Shown here piece after piece: positions 35,064 to 43,243 of a stretch of DNA of 64,000 bases (position 1 is its first letter; each line of letters starts with the position of its first letter). The DNA is taken from NCBI GenBank assembly GCA_002491115.1, contig DKVI01000071.1, positions 9,275 to 73,274 on the forward strand. Reading direction: 5' to 3'. Source of the stretch: Lachnospiraceae bacterium UBA7182. Lineage in GTDB: Bacteria; Bacillota; Clostridia; Lachnospirales; Lachnospiraceae. The position numbers and the translations under genes are program-made. Under the pieces are notes generated by a model. The model saw only the letters and a list, made by a program, of their open reading frames with translations, had not been told where the DNA came from and did not search any database.

Positions 35064-35246
35064 TTATTTATAGTTCCGCATCTTTTCCTCCCAGTATCCG
35101 TCGCCCAGACCCGTCGTCGTCTGCCTGGCGGCATCCGCCCACGAGTCTGCATACTGCTCGAAAAAGATGCTGTTATAGTTCCGCATCTTTTCCTCCCGGT
35201 ATCCGTCACCCAGACCCGTCGCCGTCTGCCTGGCGGCATCCGCTGC
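35064..35246 (-). pseudogene. C-terminal remnant of a gene with a 35-residue tandem repeat
   Basis: On the minus strand a frame reads ADAARQTATGLGDGYREEKM, RNYNSIFFEQYADSW, then nearly the same unit again, ending KMRNYK-stop. It is preceded in frame by a stop and has no start codon. The stop lies 17 bases before the C39-like peptidase start. I do not recognise the family. It looks like the surviving end of a deleted gene. Confidence 0.5.
35068..35243. repeat. Two 71-bp direct repeats, 105 bp apart
   Basis: 35068-35138 and 35173-35243 match except for about three bases. The 105-bp period equals 35 codons, so the repeat is in frame with the remnant reading frame. Between 35247 and 35381 I see only AT-rich sequence. 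Confidence 0.8.
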
Positions 35247-35381
35247 TTAGAAGAGAGGCTGTTTTATGTATATTCCTCGTAACTCCATTTTATAGAATAA
35301 CATATTTTCAATTTATATATCTGAAGTAAATCATAAAAATTCTTAAGAAAAGCTGAAAACATCCTTCAGTTTACAAAAATG

Positions 35382-35410
35382 TTGCAAAATAGTGGAAACA
35401 TAAGTATACT
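35382..35410 (+). promoter_or_regulatory. Promoter of the DUF234 ATPase gene
   Basis: TTGCAA (35382-35387), 17 bases, TATACT (35405-35410), 44 bases before the start at 35455. Confidence 0.6.
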
Positions 35411-35454
35411 ACTCGTAAGTAACCTGTTATTTTGTAAAGAAAGGACACAAAAAA

Positions 35455-36846
35455 ATGATCGGTAGGGAAAGGGAAAGAGAGCAGATCGAAAGACTATATC
35501 AAAGTGAAAAATTTGAATTTCTGGTTCTGTATGGACGCAGGAGAGTTGGAAAAACTACGCTTCTTCAGGATTTTGCCAGCAGGCATCAGGTGATTTTTTA
35601 TGCAGCACAGGAAAAAAATGACAGCCTGAATCTTCAGGATTTCTCCAGGGCAGTCCAGTATTACTTTGACGGACAGTTTATTGCTCCCTTCGGTTCCTGG
35701 GAAGATGCATTTGCCTATATAACCAGTAAATCAGCAAACACAAAAACAGTCCTGGTCATTGATGAATTTCCGTTTATGGCTGGACCAAATCCTTCGATCA
35801 AAAGTATGCTGCAGCATGAAATCGACCATCAATGGAAAGACAGGAACATTTTTCTGATTTTATGCGGTTCCAGCGTAAGCTTTATGCTAAACGATATTAT
35901 GGGGTATAAAAGCCCTTTATATGGGCGGGCGACAGCTTCCATGGAGCTGCTCCCCTTCGATTATCTGGACAGCGCGAAATTTTTTCCCGACTACACAGCG
36001 GAGGAAAAACTGACCGCGTATGGTATACTGGGCGGCGTACCCAGATATCTGTGTGCGTTTTCTTCCAAATATACAATCGAAGAGAACATAGAGCAGGAGA
36101 TTCTGTCAAACGGCGCATTTTTAAACGATGAGCCGATGATGCTTTTAAAGTCAGAACTAAGAGAGCCGAATGTCTACAACAGTATTCTGGAAGCCATTGC
36201 AAAGGGGTGTAATAAGGTAGCTGAAATCGCGGACTGTATTCATGAAGATAAAAGCAAATGCAGCAAATATTTGCTGACATTGATCACAATCCGCCTGGTG
36301 GAAAAAAAGACGCCATGCGGAGAGCCGGCAGGAAGTAAAAAGACCCTGTATACATTGACGGATCATTTTTACCGTTTCTGGTATCACTATATATTTACCA
36401 ATAAAAGTTATTATGAACTGCTGGGAGAAAAAGAGGCGGCCAGAGAGATCATGGAGGAAATTCCCGGGTTTATGGGAATTGCTTTTGAAGATATATGCAG
36501 ACAATATCTGATCCGTCAGGCAAAGCGAAAGCGCCTTCCTTTTGTTCCCTGCGAGATTGGGCGCTGGTGGGGAAACAATCCGGCGATCAAAGCACAGGAT
36601 GATGTAGATATTCTTGCGCTGAACAAAAAAAAGACCGAAGCAATCTTCTGCGAATGTAAATTTACCAACAGGCCCATGCCCATGACAGAATATGATGATC
36701 TCCTTACAGCCACAAAGGCTTTTCCGGATGAAATGAAAAAATATTTGATGTTTATCAGTAAAGGCGGTTATACGGTACCGGTGCAAAATCGTGCTAAGGA
36801 AGAGGGTGCCGTACTGCTTACAGTGGAGGATTTGTTCAGGTCATAA
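35455..36846 (+). CDS. ATP-binding protein with archaeal-type ATPase and DUF234 nuclease-like domain
   Basis: The protein has 463 residues. It begins MIGREREREQIERLY, then Walker A YGRRRVGKTTLL (about 26-36) and Walker B TVLVIDEFPFM, as in PF01637. A winged-helix-like segment follows (about 240-290, AEIADCIHEDKSKCSKYL). The C-terminal DUF234 domain has DDVDILALNKKKTEAIFCEC, a PD-(D/E)XK-like core. Function is unknown; family members are common in accessory regions of anaerobes and archaea. It is transcribed from its own promoter and converges with the M48-type gene, overlapping it by six bases. Confidence 0.82.
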   Translation: MIGREREREQIERLYQSEKFEFLVLYGRRRVGKTTLLQDFASRHQVIFYAAQEKNDSLNLQDFSRAVQYYFDGQFIAPFGSWEDAFAYITSKSANTKTVLVIDEFPFMAGPNPSIKSMLQHEIDHQWKDRNIFLILCGSSVSFMLNDIMGYKSPLYGRATASMELLPFDYLDSAKFFPDYTAEEKLTAYGILGGVPRYLCAFSSKYTIEENIEQEILSNGAFLNDEPMMLLKSELREPNVYNSILEAIAKGCNKVAEIADCIHEDKSKCSKYLLTLITIRLVEKKTPCGEPAGSKKTLYTLTDHFYRFWYHYIFTNKSYYELLGEKEAAREIMEEIPGFMGIAFEDICRQYLIRQAKRKRLPFVPCEIGRWWGNNPAIKAQDDVDILALNKKKTEAIFCECKFTNRPMPMTEYDDLLTATKAFPDEMKKYLMFISKGGYTVPVQNRAKEEGAVLLTVEDLFRS

Positions 36847-37416
36847 TCCGTCAGTCCCTTCATTCAGCTGCTGTCTGCACTGCCGCCATTTTGGATAGTA
36901 CTGGTCAAGAATCCCGTAAAACCTCTGATTATGCCCCCGTTCCAGCATATGCGCCAGTTCGTGGACGACTACATATTCAATGCAGTCGTCCGGAAAAGCG
37001 CCCAGCCAGACGCTGATGGAGATATTGCCGGTTCTGGGATTGCAGCTGCCCCACTGGCTTCTGGTATCCCGGATCGTTATTTTATTGCTCCTTACGCCCA
37101 GAGCGGCTTCCCATTTGCTGAACATGGGAGGAAGGACTTCTTTTAGCCGTTCCTGGTAAGCAGGAATATTCTTTATCCGCTCATTTTCCTGGACAGCCGG
37201 TTTTTCGGGAAGGTGTTCCAGTTTTTTCCGGTAATTTTCCACCCATTTCAGCATCTTTGGCTGCTCCAGTATGGCAAGAGCCGCCTGATAACTCATCTGG
37301 TAAGGAATTGAGATATGGATTATGTCCGGTTCTGCCGGTTTAATCCGCAGGTTTGTATTTTTTACTTTTTTTCTGGTAACCTGCACGGTATAACCGTGCC
37401 ATATGAACGTTTTCAT
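36841..37416 (-). CDS. M48/YgjP-type metallopeptidase (DUF45)
   Basis: The protein has 191 residues. The zinc motif is VVVHELAHMLERGHNQRFY (about residues 152-170; HExxH plus a downstream His), with the family block RDTRSQWGSCNPRTGNISIS before it. The start at 37416 is supported by GGAGG eight bases upstream; the frame extends to 37443 without a better site. It is a cytoplasmic SprT/YgjP-like predicted peptidase. Members are often near restriction or nuclease genes, but its role here is unknown. Confidence 0.85.
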   Translation of the reverse strand: MKTFIWHGYTVQVTRKKVKNTNLRIKPAEPDIIHISIPYQMSYQAALAILEQPKMLKWVENYRKKLEHLPEKPAVQENERIKNIPAYQERLKEVLPPMFSKWEAALGVRSNKITIRDTRSQWGSCNPRTGNISISVWLGAFPDDCIEYVVVHELAHMLERGHNQRFYGILDQYYPKWRQCRQQLNEGTDGL

Positions 37417-37452
37417 AAAACGGCCTCCTGCCTTTCGATTCACCGAATTTTT

Positions 37453-38295
37453 TTATTCAAGAAGGGAAACGATCCACCGGTCGACCGATGGAAGGCTGTG
37501 GGACTGGATCTTAAAGTTCAAAATTTTTGTTCCGCCGTACTCTCCTGTGCCTTGTACCACCACTGCCGCCATGCCTTTTCCCGCATTGTTTATATAACCA
37601 ATGATCTCAAACTCGTCGGAAGAAAGCGTATATTTCCCGGCTTTGACCGTCAGCCATTTCTTATCCAGGCTGATGCCGTTTTCTGTATACTCAAATTTTT
37701 TCGGAAGACCATCCGCTTTCTTATTCAACGCAACCGAAGTGATCACTTTGTCCGCACTCAGTTCCTGATATTCACAGACAATCGGTGGATTGGCTATGTA
37801 CAGGCCGTTTTGGCCGTCAGAGATCGCAGCCGTCGCCGTACCTTTTGCGTCGGTATTGGAAAAACGTACTTTGTAATCCGTATCATAGATCAATTTCTCA
37901 CCGCCCACAGACAGGCTGATATCCGGATATTTACCCCGGTAATCCATACTGCCTACAAACGCTTTTCCTTTGGAAATGTCGGATGCGCCTTCTTCCGATA
38001 CGATAAACGGAAAATCAAACGTACCCTTGCAGCTTCCCTTTCCGACGACGCGCATGAGATAGCTGCCGGGCGTTGTCGGGCGTTTTTTCACCAGAGAATC
38101 ATCTTCCGCTTTATGATAGGTCAAAGTATAATCCGTCTTTACTTTCAGCAGGTAATCATCCAGCATGACCGCAGGCGTATACGCCGTGCCTTTGCGGTAG
38201 CTGGCGGAAGCGATCAGGCAGGACGTGTCCAGTTCAGCTTTTTCTATCTCAAATGTCTCTTTCAGCGTGCCGGGTGTTTTTCCCTCGCTAAAATT
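37453..38295 (-). pseudogene. C-terminal fragment of a large surface protein
   Basis: The open frame on the minus strand starts after an in-frame TAG at 38298-38296 and has no signal peptide or ribosome binding site. It encodes about 280 residues of extracellular beta-sandwich repeats: KTPGTLKETFEIEKAEL, YTPAVMLDDYLLKVKTDYTL, PGSYLMRVVGKG, then YDTDYKVRFSNTDAKGTATA and KYTLSSDEFEIIGYINNAGK. These are typical MBG/YDG-like repeats of clostridial adhesins. Annotation as an internal start (ATG at 38166) is possible but unlikely to give a functional protein. The 5' part has been lost next to the deleted PF09820 copy. Confidence 0.6.
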
Positions 38296-38333
38296 CTATA
38301 TTTTACTAATGGTATCACAAAATTCCCGGCTTT

Positions 38334-39557
38334 TTACCCGATCAACACCGTCTTCCCCTCAAACGCGAACCCATATTTCCGGATTTTTTCTGCAGGGATT
38401 CCTTTTGCTTCCAGCGCCGCCGCATACTTTTTCTCTTCGATCTGGCGCAGCGCGTTTTGTACGGTTTCTTTCAGGTCTTTTTCTTTTCCCGGATGAAACA
38501 CTTTAAATTCCAGTATATACTCATCAATCCTGGTACAGAGCGTTTTGCCTTTAAGCAAATCCTCTACTACGATCTTGGCTTCTTTGCTTCCTTCCTGGAT
38601 CAGCTTTCCAACCAGGCTGTTGCTGCTGGTGTTCACCCAGTAAGCTGAAAACCTTCCGGTCTTTAAATAATTCAGGATAGACCATGGATTATAAATCTCC
38701 TTTTGATGCCCGAACACAAAGCCGTCATACCACCATTTGACTTTCGGCATCTGGTCTTCCATGGCACGCTCTTTCAGTGCCGCATGTACTTCCGCTTCTG
38801 TAAAGCCAAAGCTGTCCGCATACAGGTCAGAGGTGGAAGTGACGACTGTCAGATTGTTCAGATCTGAGAAGATGGATTCTTTACTGATCCGGGTAATCCC
38901 TGTCATGACCGCCCGCTCCAGATATGGGTTCGTCTTAAAAGTAGAATTAAAAAATCCGCGGATAAATTCCGTCAGTTCCTCCCAGTATCCATATACATAG
39001 GCTTCCTGCATGGGCGTGTCATATTCGTCCAGCAAAATAATAACCTTTTTTCCGTAATATTGATATAAATAGTTTGACATCCGCCGGACTGCTATGGACA
39101 TATCCGCCCAGTCCATAACAAAAGATACATTGGCCCAGTACGCACGGTCTTCCTCGGTGAGTATATTTTCATTTTTCAGAAAATCATATTTTGAATACAA
39201 ATCTGTAAGCAGCAGACCGATTTTCTTTTTTGCCTGTTCAAAAGAGACGCTTTTCACATCCGCAAAGCTTAAAGCAATTACCGGAAATGTTCCCTGTAGT
39301 TTCCGGTATTTTTCTTCCGTCCATATAGAAAGTTTTCCGAAGAGTTCTTCTCCCCGACCCGCATAGTCCACAGAAAAAAACTGCTCTGTCATGCTCATAT
39401 TCAATGTTTTGCCAAAACGCCGGGGTCTGGTGATCAATGTCACGTCGTCTTCATTTTCCCACCATTCTTTGATAAAGGCTGTTTTATCAACATAAAATAT
39501 GCCTTTTGTAATCACCTGTTCGAAATTCTGATGCCCGATTCCTACTACTCTTGCCAT
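38334..39557 (-). CDS. AAA-ATPase-like (PF09820) copy with in-frame internal deletion
   Basis: The protein has 407 residues and closely parallels the intact 559-residue gene at 30849-32528: FYVDKTAFIKEWW, ITRPRRFGKTLNMSM, VIILLDEYDTPMQEAY, AVMTGITRISKESIFSDLNN. At TRIDE it jumps directly to YILEFKV, while the intact copy has about 150 residues between the equivalent points. The junction is near 38520. The reading frame is kept, but the region before the nuclease E-x-K motif, including its preceding Asp, is gone, so the nuclease-like part is probably inactive. Confidence 0.8.
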   Translation of the reverse strand: MARVVGIGHQNFEQVITKGIFYVDKTAFIKEWWENEDDVTLITRPRRFGKTLNMSMTEQFFSVDYAGRGEELFGKLSIWTEEKYRKLQGTFPVIALSFADVKSVSFEQAKKKIGLLLTDLYSKYDFLKNENILTEEDRAYWANVSFVMDWADMSIAVRRMSNYLYQYYGKKVIILLDEYDTPMQEAYVYGYWEELTEFIRGFFNSTFKTNPYLERAVMTGITRISKESIFSDLNNLTVVTSTSDLYADSFGFTEAEVHAALKERAMEDQMPKVKWWYDGFVFGHQKEIYNPWSILNYLKTGRFSAYWVNTSSNSLVGKLIQEGSKEAKIVVEDLLKGKTLCTRIDEYILEFKVFHPGKEKDLKETVQNALRQIEEKKYAAALEAKGIPAEKIRKYGFAFEGKTVLIG

Positions 39558-39623
39558 AGATATACCCTCGCTGACTTTCTATGTGTGTAGATACTATATC
39601 ATATTCGCAAAGCTTCTGTAAAC

Positions 39624-39653
39624 AAAAAACAGGGTGCGTTTCACCGCACCCTG
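39624..39653 (-). terminator. Terminator of the ATP synthase/esterase transcription unit
   Basis: On the minus strand CAGGGTGCG pairs perfectly with CGCACCCTG around GTGAAA, followed by TTTTTTG. It lies six bases after the esterase stop codon. Confidence 0.85.
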
Positions 39654-39658
39654 CGAAC

Positions 39659-40438
39659 TTACACCTGTTTCCATAAGAACTCCATAAATCCCGGCACCTG
39701 TTTTTCCCAGTCTGCCTCACAGTGGGCGCCGCCCACCTGGCAGTAGAGATCTACCGTTACCTGTTTCTGTATCAGCTTATTGGCGATCGTCCGGTTCTGC
39801 CGGAACGTAAGGCTGCTTGTATCCGTTCTGGTCACATCCGCCAGCCCCTTTGCCTCTTTTGTACCCCAGGAAAGGTAGATCCGGGTATCAGGATTTAAGG
39901 GACATTCTTCCAGATCTTTTAAGATCTGCGGCATACACGGATAGACAGAACTGGACAGGCACGCCGCCTTGGAAAAGTAATGATTGTAGCGCACCGCGCC
40001 GTACAGGGACATAAGCCCGCCCATACTGGAACCGCCGATGGCGGTACACTCCCTGAAAGGATACGTCCGGTACTCCCGGTCGATCAGCGGCTTTAATTCT
40101 TCCGTCATCCAACGGATGGTCTGATCTCCGATCCCCTCAAAACGGCTGAAGAATCCCTTTTCCACATGATAGGGCATATATTCATTCAGCCGTTCGTCAC
40201 CTTCATGGCCGCATTCGATGCCCACCAGGATCAACGGCTTATTCCAATTGTCCATAAATTCTTTCAGCCCCCAGCATTTCCCATAGGTGGCGTAGGAATC
40301 ATAGAACAGGTTATGCCCGTCGAAAAAATACATGACAGGATAAGAGTCCTGTCCCTCATCATAGCAATCCGGCAGATAGATATGTATCTTACGCTCTTTT
40401 TGAACCGGTGAAAATAATAGGCTGCGTTCAATGATCAT
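39659..40438 (-). CDS. Esterase-family alpha/beta hydrolase
   Basis: The protein has 259 residues without a signal peptide. It resembles the esterase D/IroE type: VMYFFDGHNLFYD, nucleophile Ser138 in IGGSSMGGLMSLY, SWGTKEAKG, and GGAHCEADWEKQVP with the catalytic His. The start is 22 bases after the atpC stop with no terminator between them, so it is probably the last gene of the ATP synthase transcript. That is an unusual neighbour, probably not functionally linked. Confidence 0.85.
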   Translation of the reverse strand: MIIERSLLFSPVQKERKIHIYLPDCYDEGQDSYPVMYFFDGHNLFYDSYATYGKCWGLKEFMDNWNKPLILVGIECGHEGDERLNEYMPYHVEKGFFSRFEGIGDQTIRWMTEELKPLIDREYRTYPFRECTAIGGSSMGGLMSLYGAVRYNHYFSKAACLSSSVYPCMPQILKDLEECPLNPDTRIYLSWGTKEAKGLADVTRTDTSSLTFRQNRTIANKLIQKQVTVDLYCQVGGAHCEADWEKQVPGFMEFLWKQV

Positions 40439-40459
40439 ACGTCTGCTCCATCCTGTCTT

Positions 40460-40873
40460 TTAATGAATAAACCGTTCGGTCTCTTTTAACCGTACCAGCG
40501 CCCTTGCCATGGCGGCCTGGGTCATATGGTATTCCTGAATGCTCTGTTTCTGGCGCATCCGTTCCTGAGCACGTTCCAGTGCCTCTCTGGCCCGATTGGC
40601 ATCCACTTCCTCCGGCCTCTCGATCTGATCCGCCAGAAGGGTCGCCCGGTTGTTGGCAATCAGACAGAAGCCCTGACCCACGATTGCACGGTACTGCTCT
40701 CCGTTTTCTTCTATGCGAAACCGCATTTCGCCCGGACAGGTGGCCACGATCATCTCCGCATGATTCGCCATGATCTCCATCTCGCCGTCCAGCGCCGGTA
40801 TGACCACCGAATAGCAGGGACCTTCATAGAATACTTTCGTACTGGTTATAATTTTTATATGAAATGTACTCAT
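40460..40873 (-). CDS. atpC: ATP synthase epsilon subunit
   Basis: The protein has 137 residues. The N-terminal beta-sandwich (FHIKIITSTKVFYEGPCYSV, ALDGEMEIMANHAEMIVA) and the C-terminal helical hairpin (ANRAREALERAQERMRQK) are complete. It belongs to the central stalk and inhibits ATP hydrolysis in F1. It follows atpD by 12 bases. Confidence 0.95.
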   Translation of the reverse strand: MSTFHIKIITSTKVFYEGPCYSVVIPALDGEMEIMANHAEMIVATCPGEMRFRIEENGEQYRAIVGQGFCLIANNRATLLADQIERPEEVDANRAREALERAQERMRQKQSIQEYHMTQAAMARALVRLKETERFIH

Positions 40874-40885
40874 CGGCCAGAACCT

Positions 40886-42277
40886 TTATCCTTTCATAGA
40901 CTCTGCCTTTTCGGCGACTTCTTCGATGGTGCCCACATTGAAGAAAGCGGCTTCCGGATACTGATCCATCTCGCCGTCCAGAATCGCGCGAAAGCCCCGG
41001 ATGGTGTCGTTTAAAGACACATATTTTCCGGGAACGCCGGTAAAGGTCTCTGCCACAAAGAACGGCTGGGACAAAAAGCGCTGCACTTTTCTGGCCCGGT
41101 TGACCACCATTTTGTCTTCGTCGGACAATTCTTCCATACCCAGAATCGCTATGATATCCTGAAGTTCTTTATATTTTTGCAGCATCTCCTGGACACGCCT
41201 GGCCGTCTCATAATGAAGCTCTCCCACCACATCCGCTTCCAAGATACGGGAAGTGGATTCCAGCGGGTCCACCGCCGGGTAGATGCCCTGTTCCACGATT
41301 TTTCTTGAAAGCACCGTGGTGGCGTCCAGATGGGCGAATGTCGTGGCGGGCGCCGGGTCTGTCAGGTCGTCCGCTGGCACATAGACTGCCTGCACGCTTG
41401 TGACGGAGCCGTTTTTTGTGGAGGTGATGCGCTCCTGTAACTCTCCCATTTCCGTCGCCAGCGTAGGCTGATACCCCACGGCGGAGGGCATACGGCCAAG
41501 CAGGGAGGATACTTCGGAACCTGCCTGCACATAACGGAAGATGTTGTCGATAAATAAAAGCACGTCCTGGTTCATCTCATCCCGAAAATATTCTGCCATG
41601 GTAAGGCCGGTCTCGGCCACACGCATACGCGCCCCGGGTGGCTCGTTCATCTGCCCGAATACCAGAGCCGTTTTCTTTAAGACGCCTGATGCCTTCATCT
41701 CATTCCACAGATCGTTTCCTTCCCTGGAACGCTCTCCGACACCTGTAAAGATAGAATACCCGCCGTGCTCTGTGGCAATATTGCGGATCAGTTCCTGGAT
41801 CAGAACCGTTTTTCCTACCCCTGCGCCGCCGAACAGGCCAATCTTGCCGCCTTTGGCATAAGGAGCCAGAAGGTCAATGACCTTGATACCCGTCTCCAGT
41901 ATTTCTACTGCGGGGCTTTGCTCTTTAAAAGGCGGCGGATTTCTGTGGATACACCACAGATCCGTATCCGTGATCGCTTCCCCATCATCAATGGGCTGGC
42001 CTAATACATTAAAAAGTCTTCCTAAAGTCTTCTCCCCCACCGGCACCTGAATACCCGCTCCGGTCTGCTCCACTTCCATATCCCTGCAGAGGCCTTCGCT
42101 GGCGGACAGTATGATACAGCGTACCACACGGCCGCCTAAATGCTTCGCGACTTCCATCACGCATTTTTTTCCGTGGTTATCCACGGTCAGCGCGTCTTTT
42201 ATATGAGGAAGACTGCCCTTTTCAAATAATACGTCAATCACAGGTCCTGAAACCTGTATGATCTTTCCTTTTTCCAT
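40886..42277 (-). CDS. atpD: ATP synthase beta subunit
   Basis: The protein has 463 residues, normal length. It carries Walker A GGAGVGKTVLIQEL, catalytic GVGERSREGNDLWNEM, Walker B VLLFIDNIFRYVQAGSEVSS, and the DELSEED-region equivalent ELSDEDKMVV. It is the catalytic subunit of F1. It lies between atpG (30 bases) and atpC. Confidence 0.97.
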   Translation of the reverse strand: MEKGKIIQVSGPVIDVLFEKGSLPHIKDALTVDNHGKKCVMEVAKHLGGRVVRCIILSASEGLCRDMEVEQTGAGIQVPVGEKTLGRLFNVLGQPIDDGEAITDTDLWCIHRNPPPFKEQSPAVEILETGIKVIDLLAPYAKGGKIGLFGGAGVGKTVLIQELIRNIATEHGGYSIFTGVGERSREGNDLWNEMKASGVLKKTALVFGQMNEPPGARMRVAETGLTMAEYFRDEMNQDVLLFIDNIFRYVQAGSEVSSLLGRMPSAVGYQPTLATEMGELQERITSTKNGSVTSVQAVYVPADDLTDPAPATTFAHLDATTVLSRKIVEQGIYPAVDPLESTSRILEADVVGELHYETARRVQEMLQKYKELQDIIAILGMEELSDEDKMVVNRARKVQRFLSQPFFVAETFTGVPGKYVSLNDTIRGFRAILDGEMDQYPEAAFFNVGTIEEVAEKAESMKG

Positions 42278-42307
42278 TTTGCACCTCGTATCAGAGTGAT
42301 AATCGTC

Positions 42308-43243
42308 TTAGCCTGAACCAAGATGGAAAGAAGAAGAATTGAGATAATGCACCTGGCTGTTGTTGCCTTTTTTCTTCTTCTGCGCCCTGGTACCGCTGCA
42401 GACTTCCGTAATCTCCTGTGTGATCGCCGCCTGTCTTGCCCGGTTATACTGGATTCTCAGATCCCGCAGCAGTTCTTCCGCGTTGTTGGTGGCCGATTCC
42501 ATAGCCGTCATCCTGGCGTACTGTTCGCTGCAGAAGGATTCCACTAAAGCGCCGTAAATAAAACCTGTGACATAGTTGGGAACGATCGTATCCAGCGCTT
42601 CTTCAGGAGACGGAGCCAGGGAGAAATATTCCTGGCGGACGTCCAACGGAATATCCACGTCTGCAAAGCGCACCAGCGGGAGAATCATCTTGTCCTCCAG
42701 CACGCTTACAATACTGGACTCCATGCGGGTGAAGATAACATGCAGTTCATCAAATTCCCCGCTTTTATATTTTTCCAGCAGTCTTCCCGCGATCCAGCGG
42801 GCGCGGTTAAAAGTAGGATTCTGGGCCGTATACAGGAAATTCTCTTCCAGCGGAATATTTTGTTTGATAAAATACTGCCGTCCCAGCTCCCCCACCACAA
42901 AAAGTTTCACGTCATGATCCGTATGATCAATAAACTGCCGGGCGGTTTTCAGGATATTGTGGTTAAAAGCACCTGCCAGTCCTTTGTCGCCGCTCATAAC
43001 CAGAAGACCGATCTTTGTGCGTTTCACATCTGGTTTTTCTATAAAAATGTGTTCCATATCCGGCAGATGCCGAAGAATCTGACTGATCACATTCTGCAGC
43101 GTATAAAAATACGGCTCGGTATCTTCCAGTTTCTTCTTCGCCTGCTTCATCTTTGTGGATGAGATCAGGTACATGGCGTTGGTGATCTTCTGAGTGTCCT
43201 GGATACTTTTAATGTGGTTCAGGATTTCACGCGGGCTGGCCAT
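42308..43243 (-). CDS. atpG: ATP synthase gamma subunit
   Basis: The protein has 311 residues. Both coiled-coil ends are present: ILNHIKSIQDTQKITNAMYL and the C-terminal MTAMESATNNAEELLRDLRI then YNRARQAAITQEI. The protein is about 20 residues longer than usual because of a C-terminal tail after ITEVCSG (basic, then Asn/Ser-rich). It forms the rotor shaft. It overlaps atpA by 17 bases. Confidence 0.95.
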   Translation of the reverse strand: MASPREILNHIKSIQDTQKITNAMYLISSTKMKQAKKKLEDTEPYFYTLQNVISQILRHLPDMEHIFIEKPDVKRTKIGLLVMSGDKGLAGAFNHNILKTARQFIDHTDHDVKLFVVGELGRQYFIKQNIPLEENFLYTAQNPTFNRARWIAGRLLEKYKSGEFDELHVIFTRMESSIVSVLEDKMILPLVRFADVDIPLDVRQEYFSLAPSPEEALDTIVPNYVTGFIYGALVESFCSEQYARMTAMESATNNAEELLRDLRIQYNRARQAAITQEITEVCSGTRAQKKKKGNNSQVHYLNSSSFHLGSG

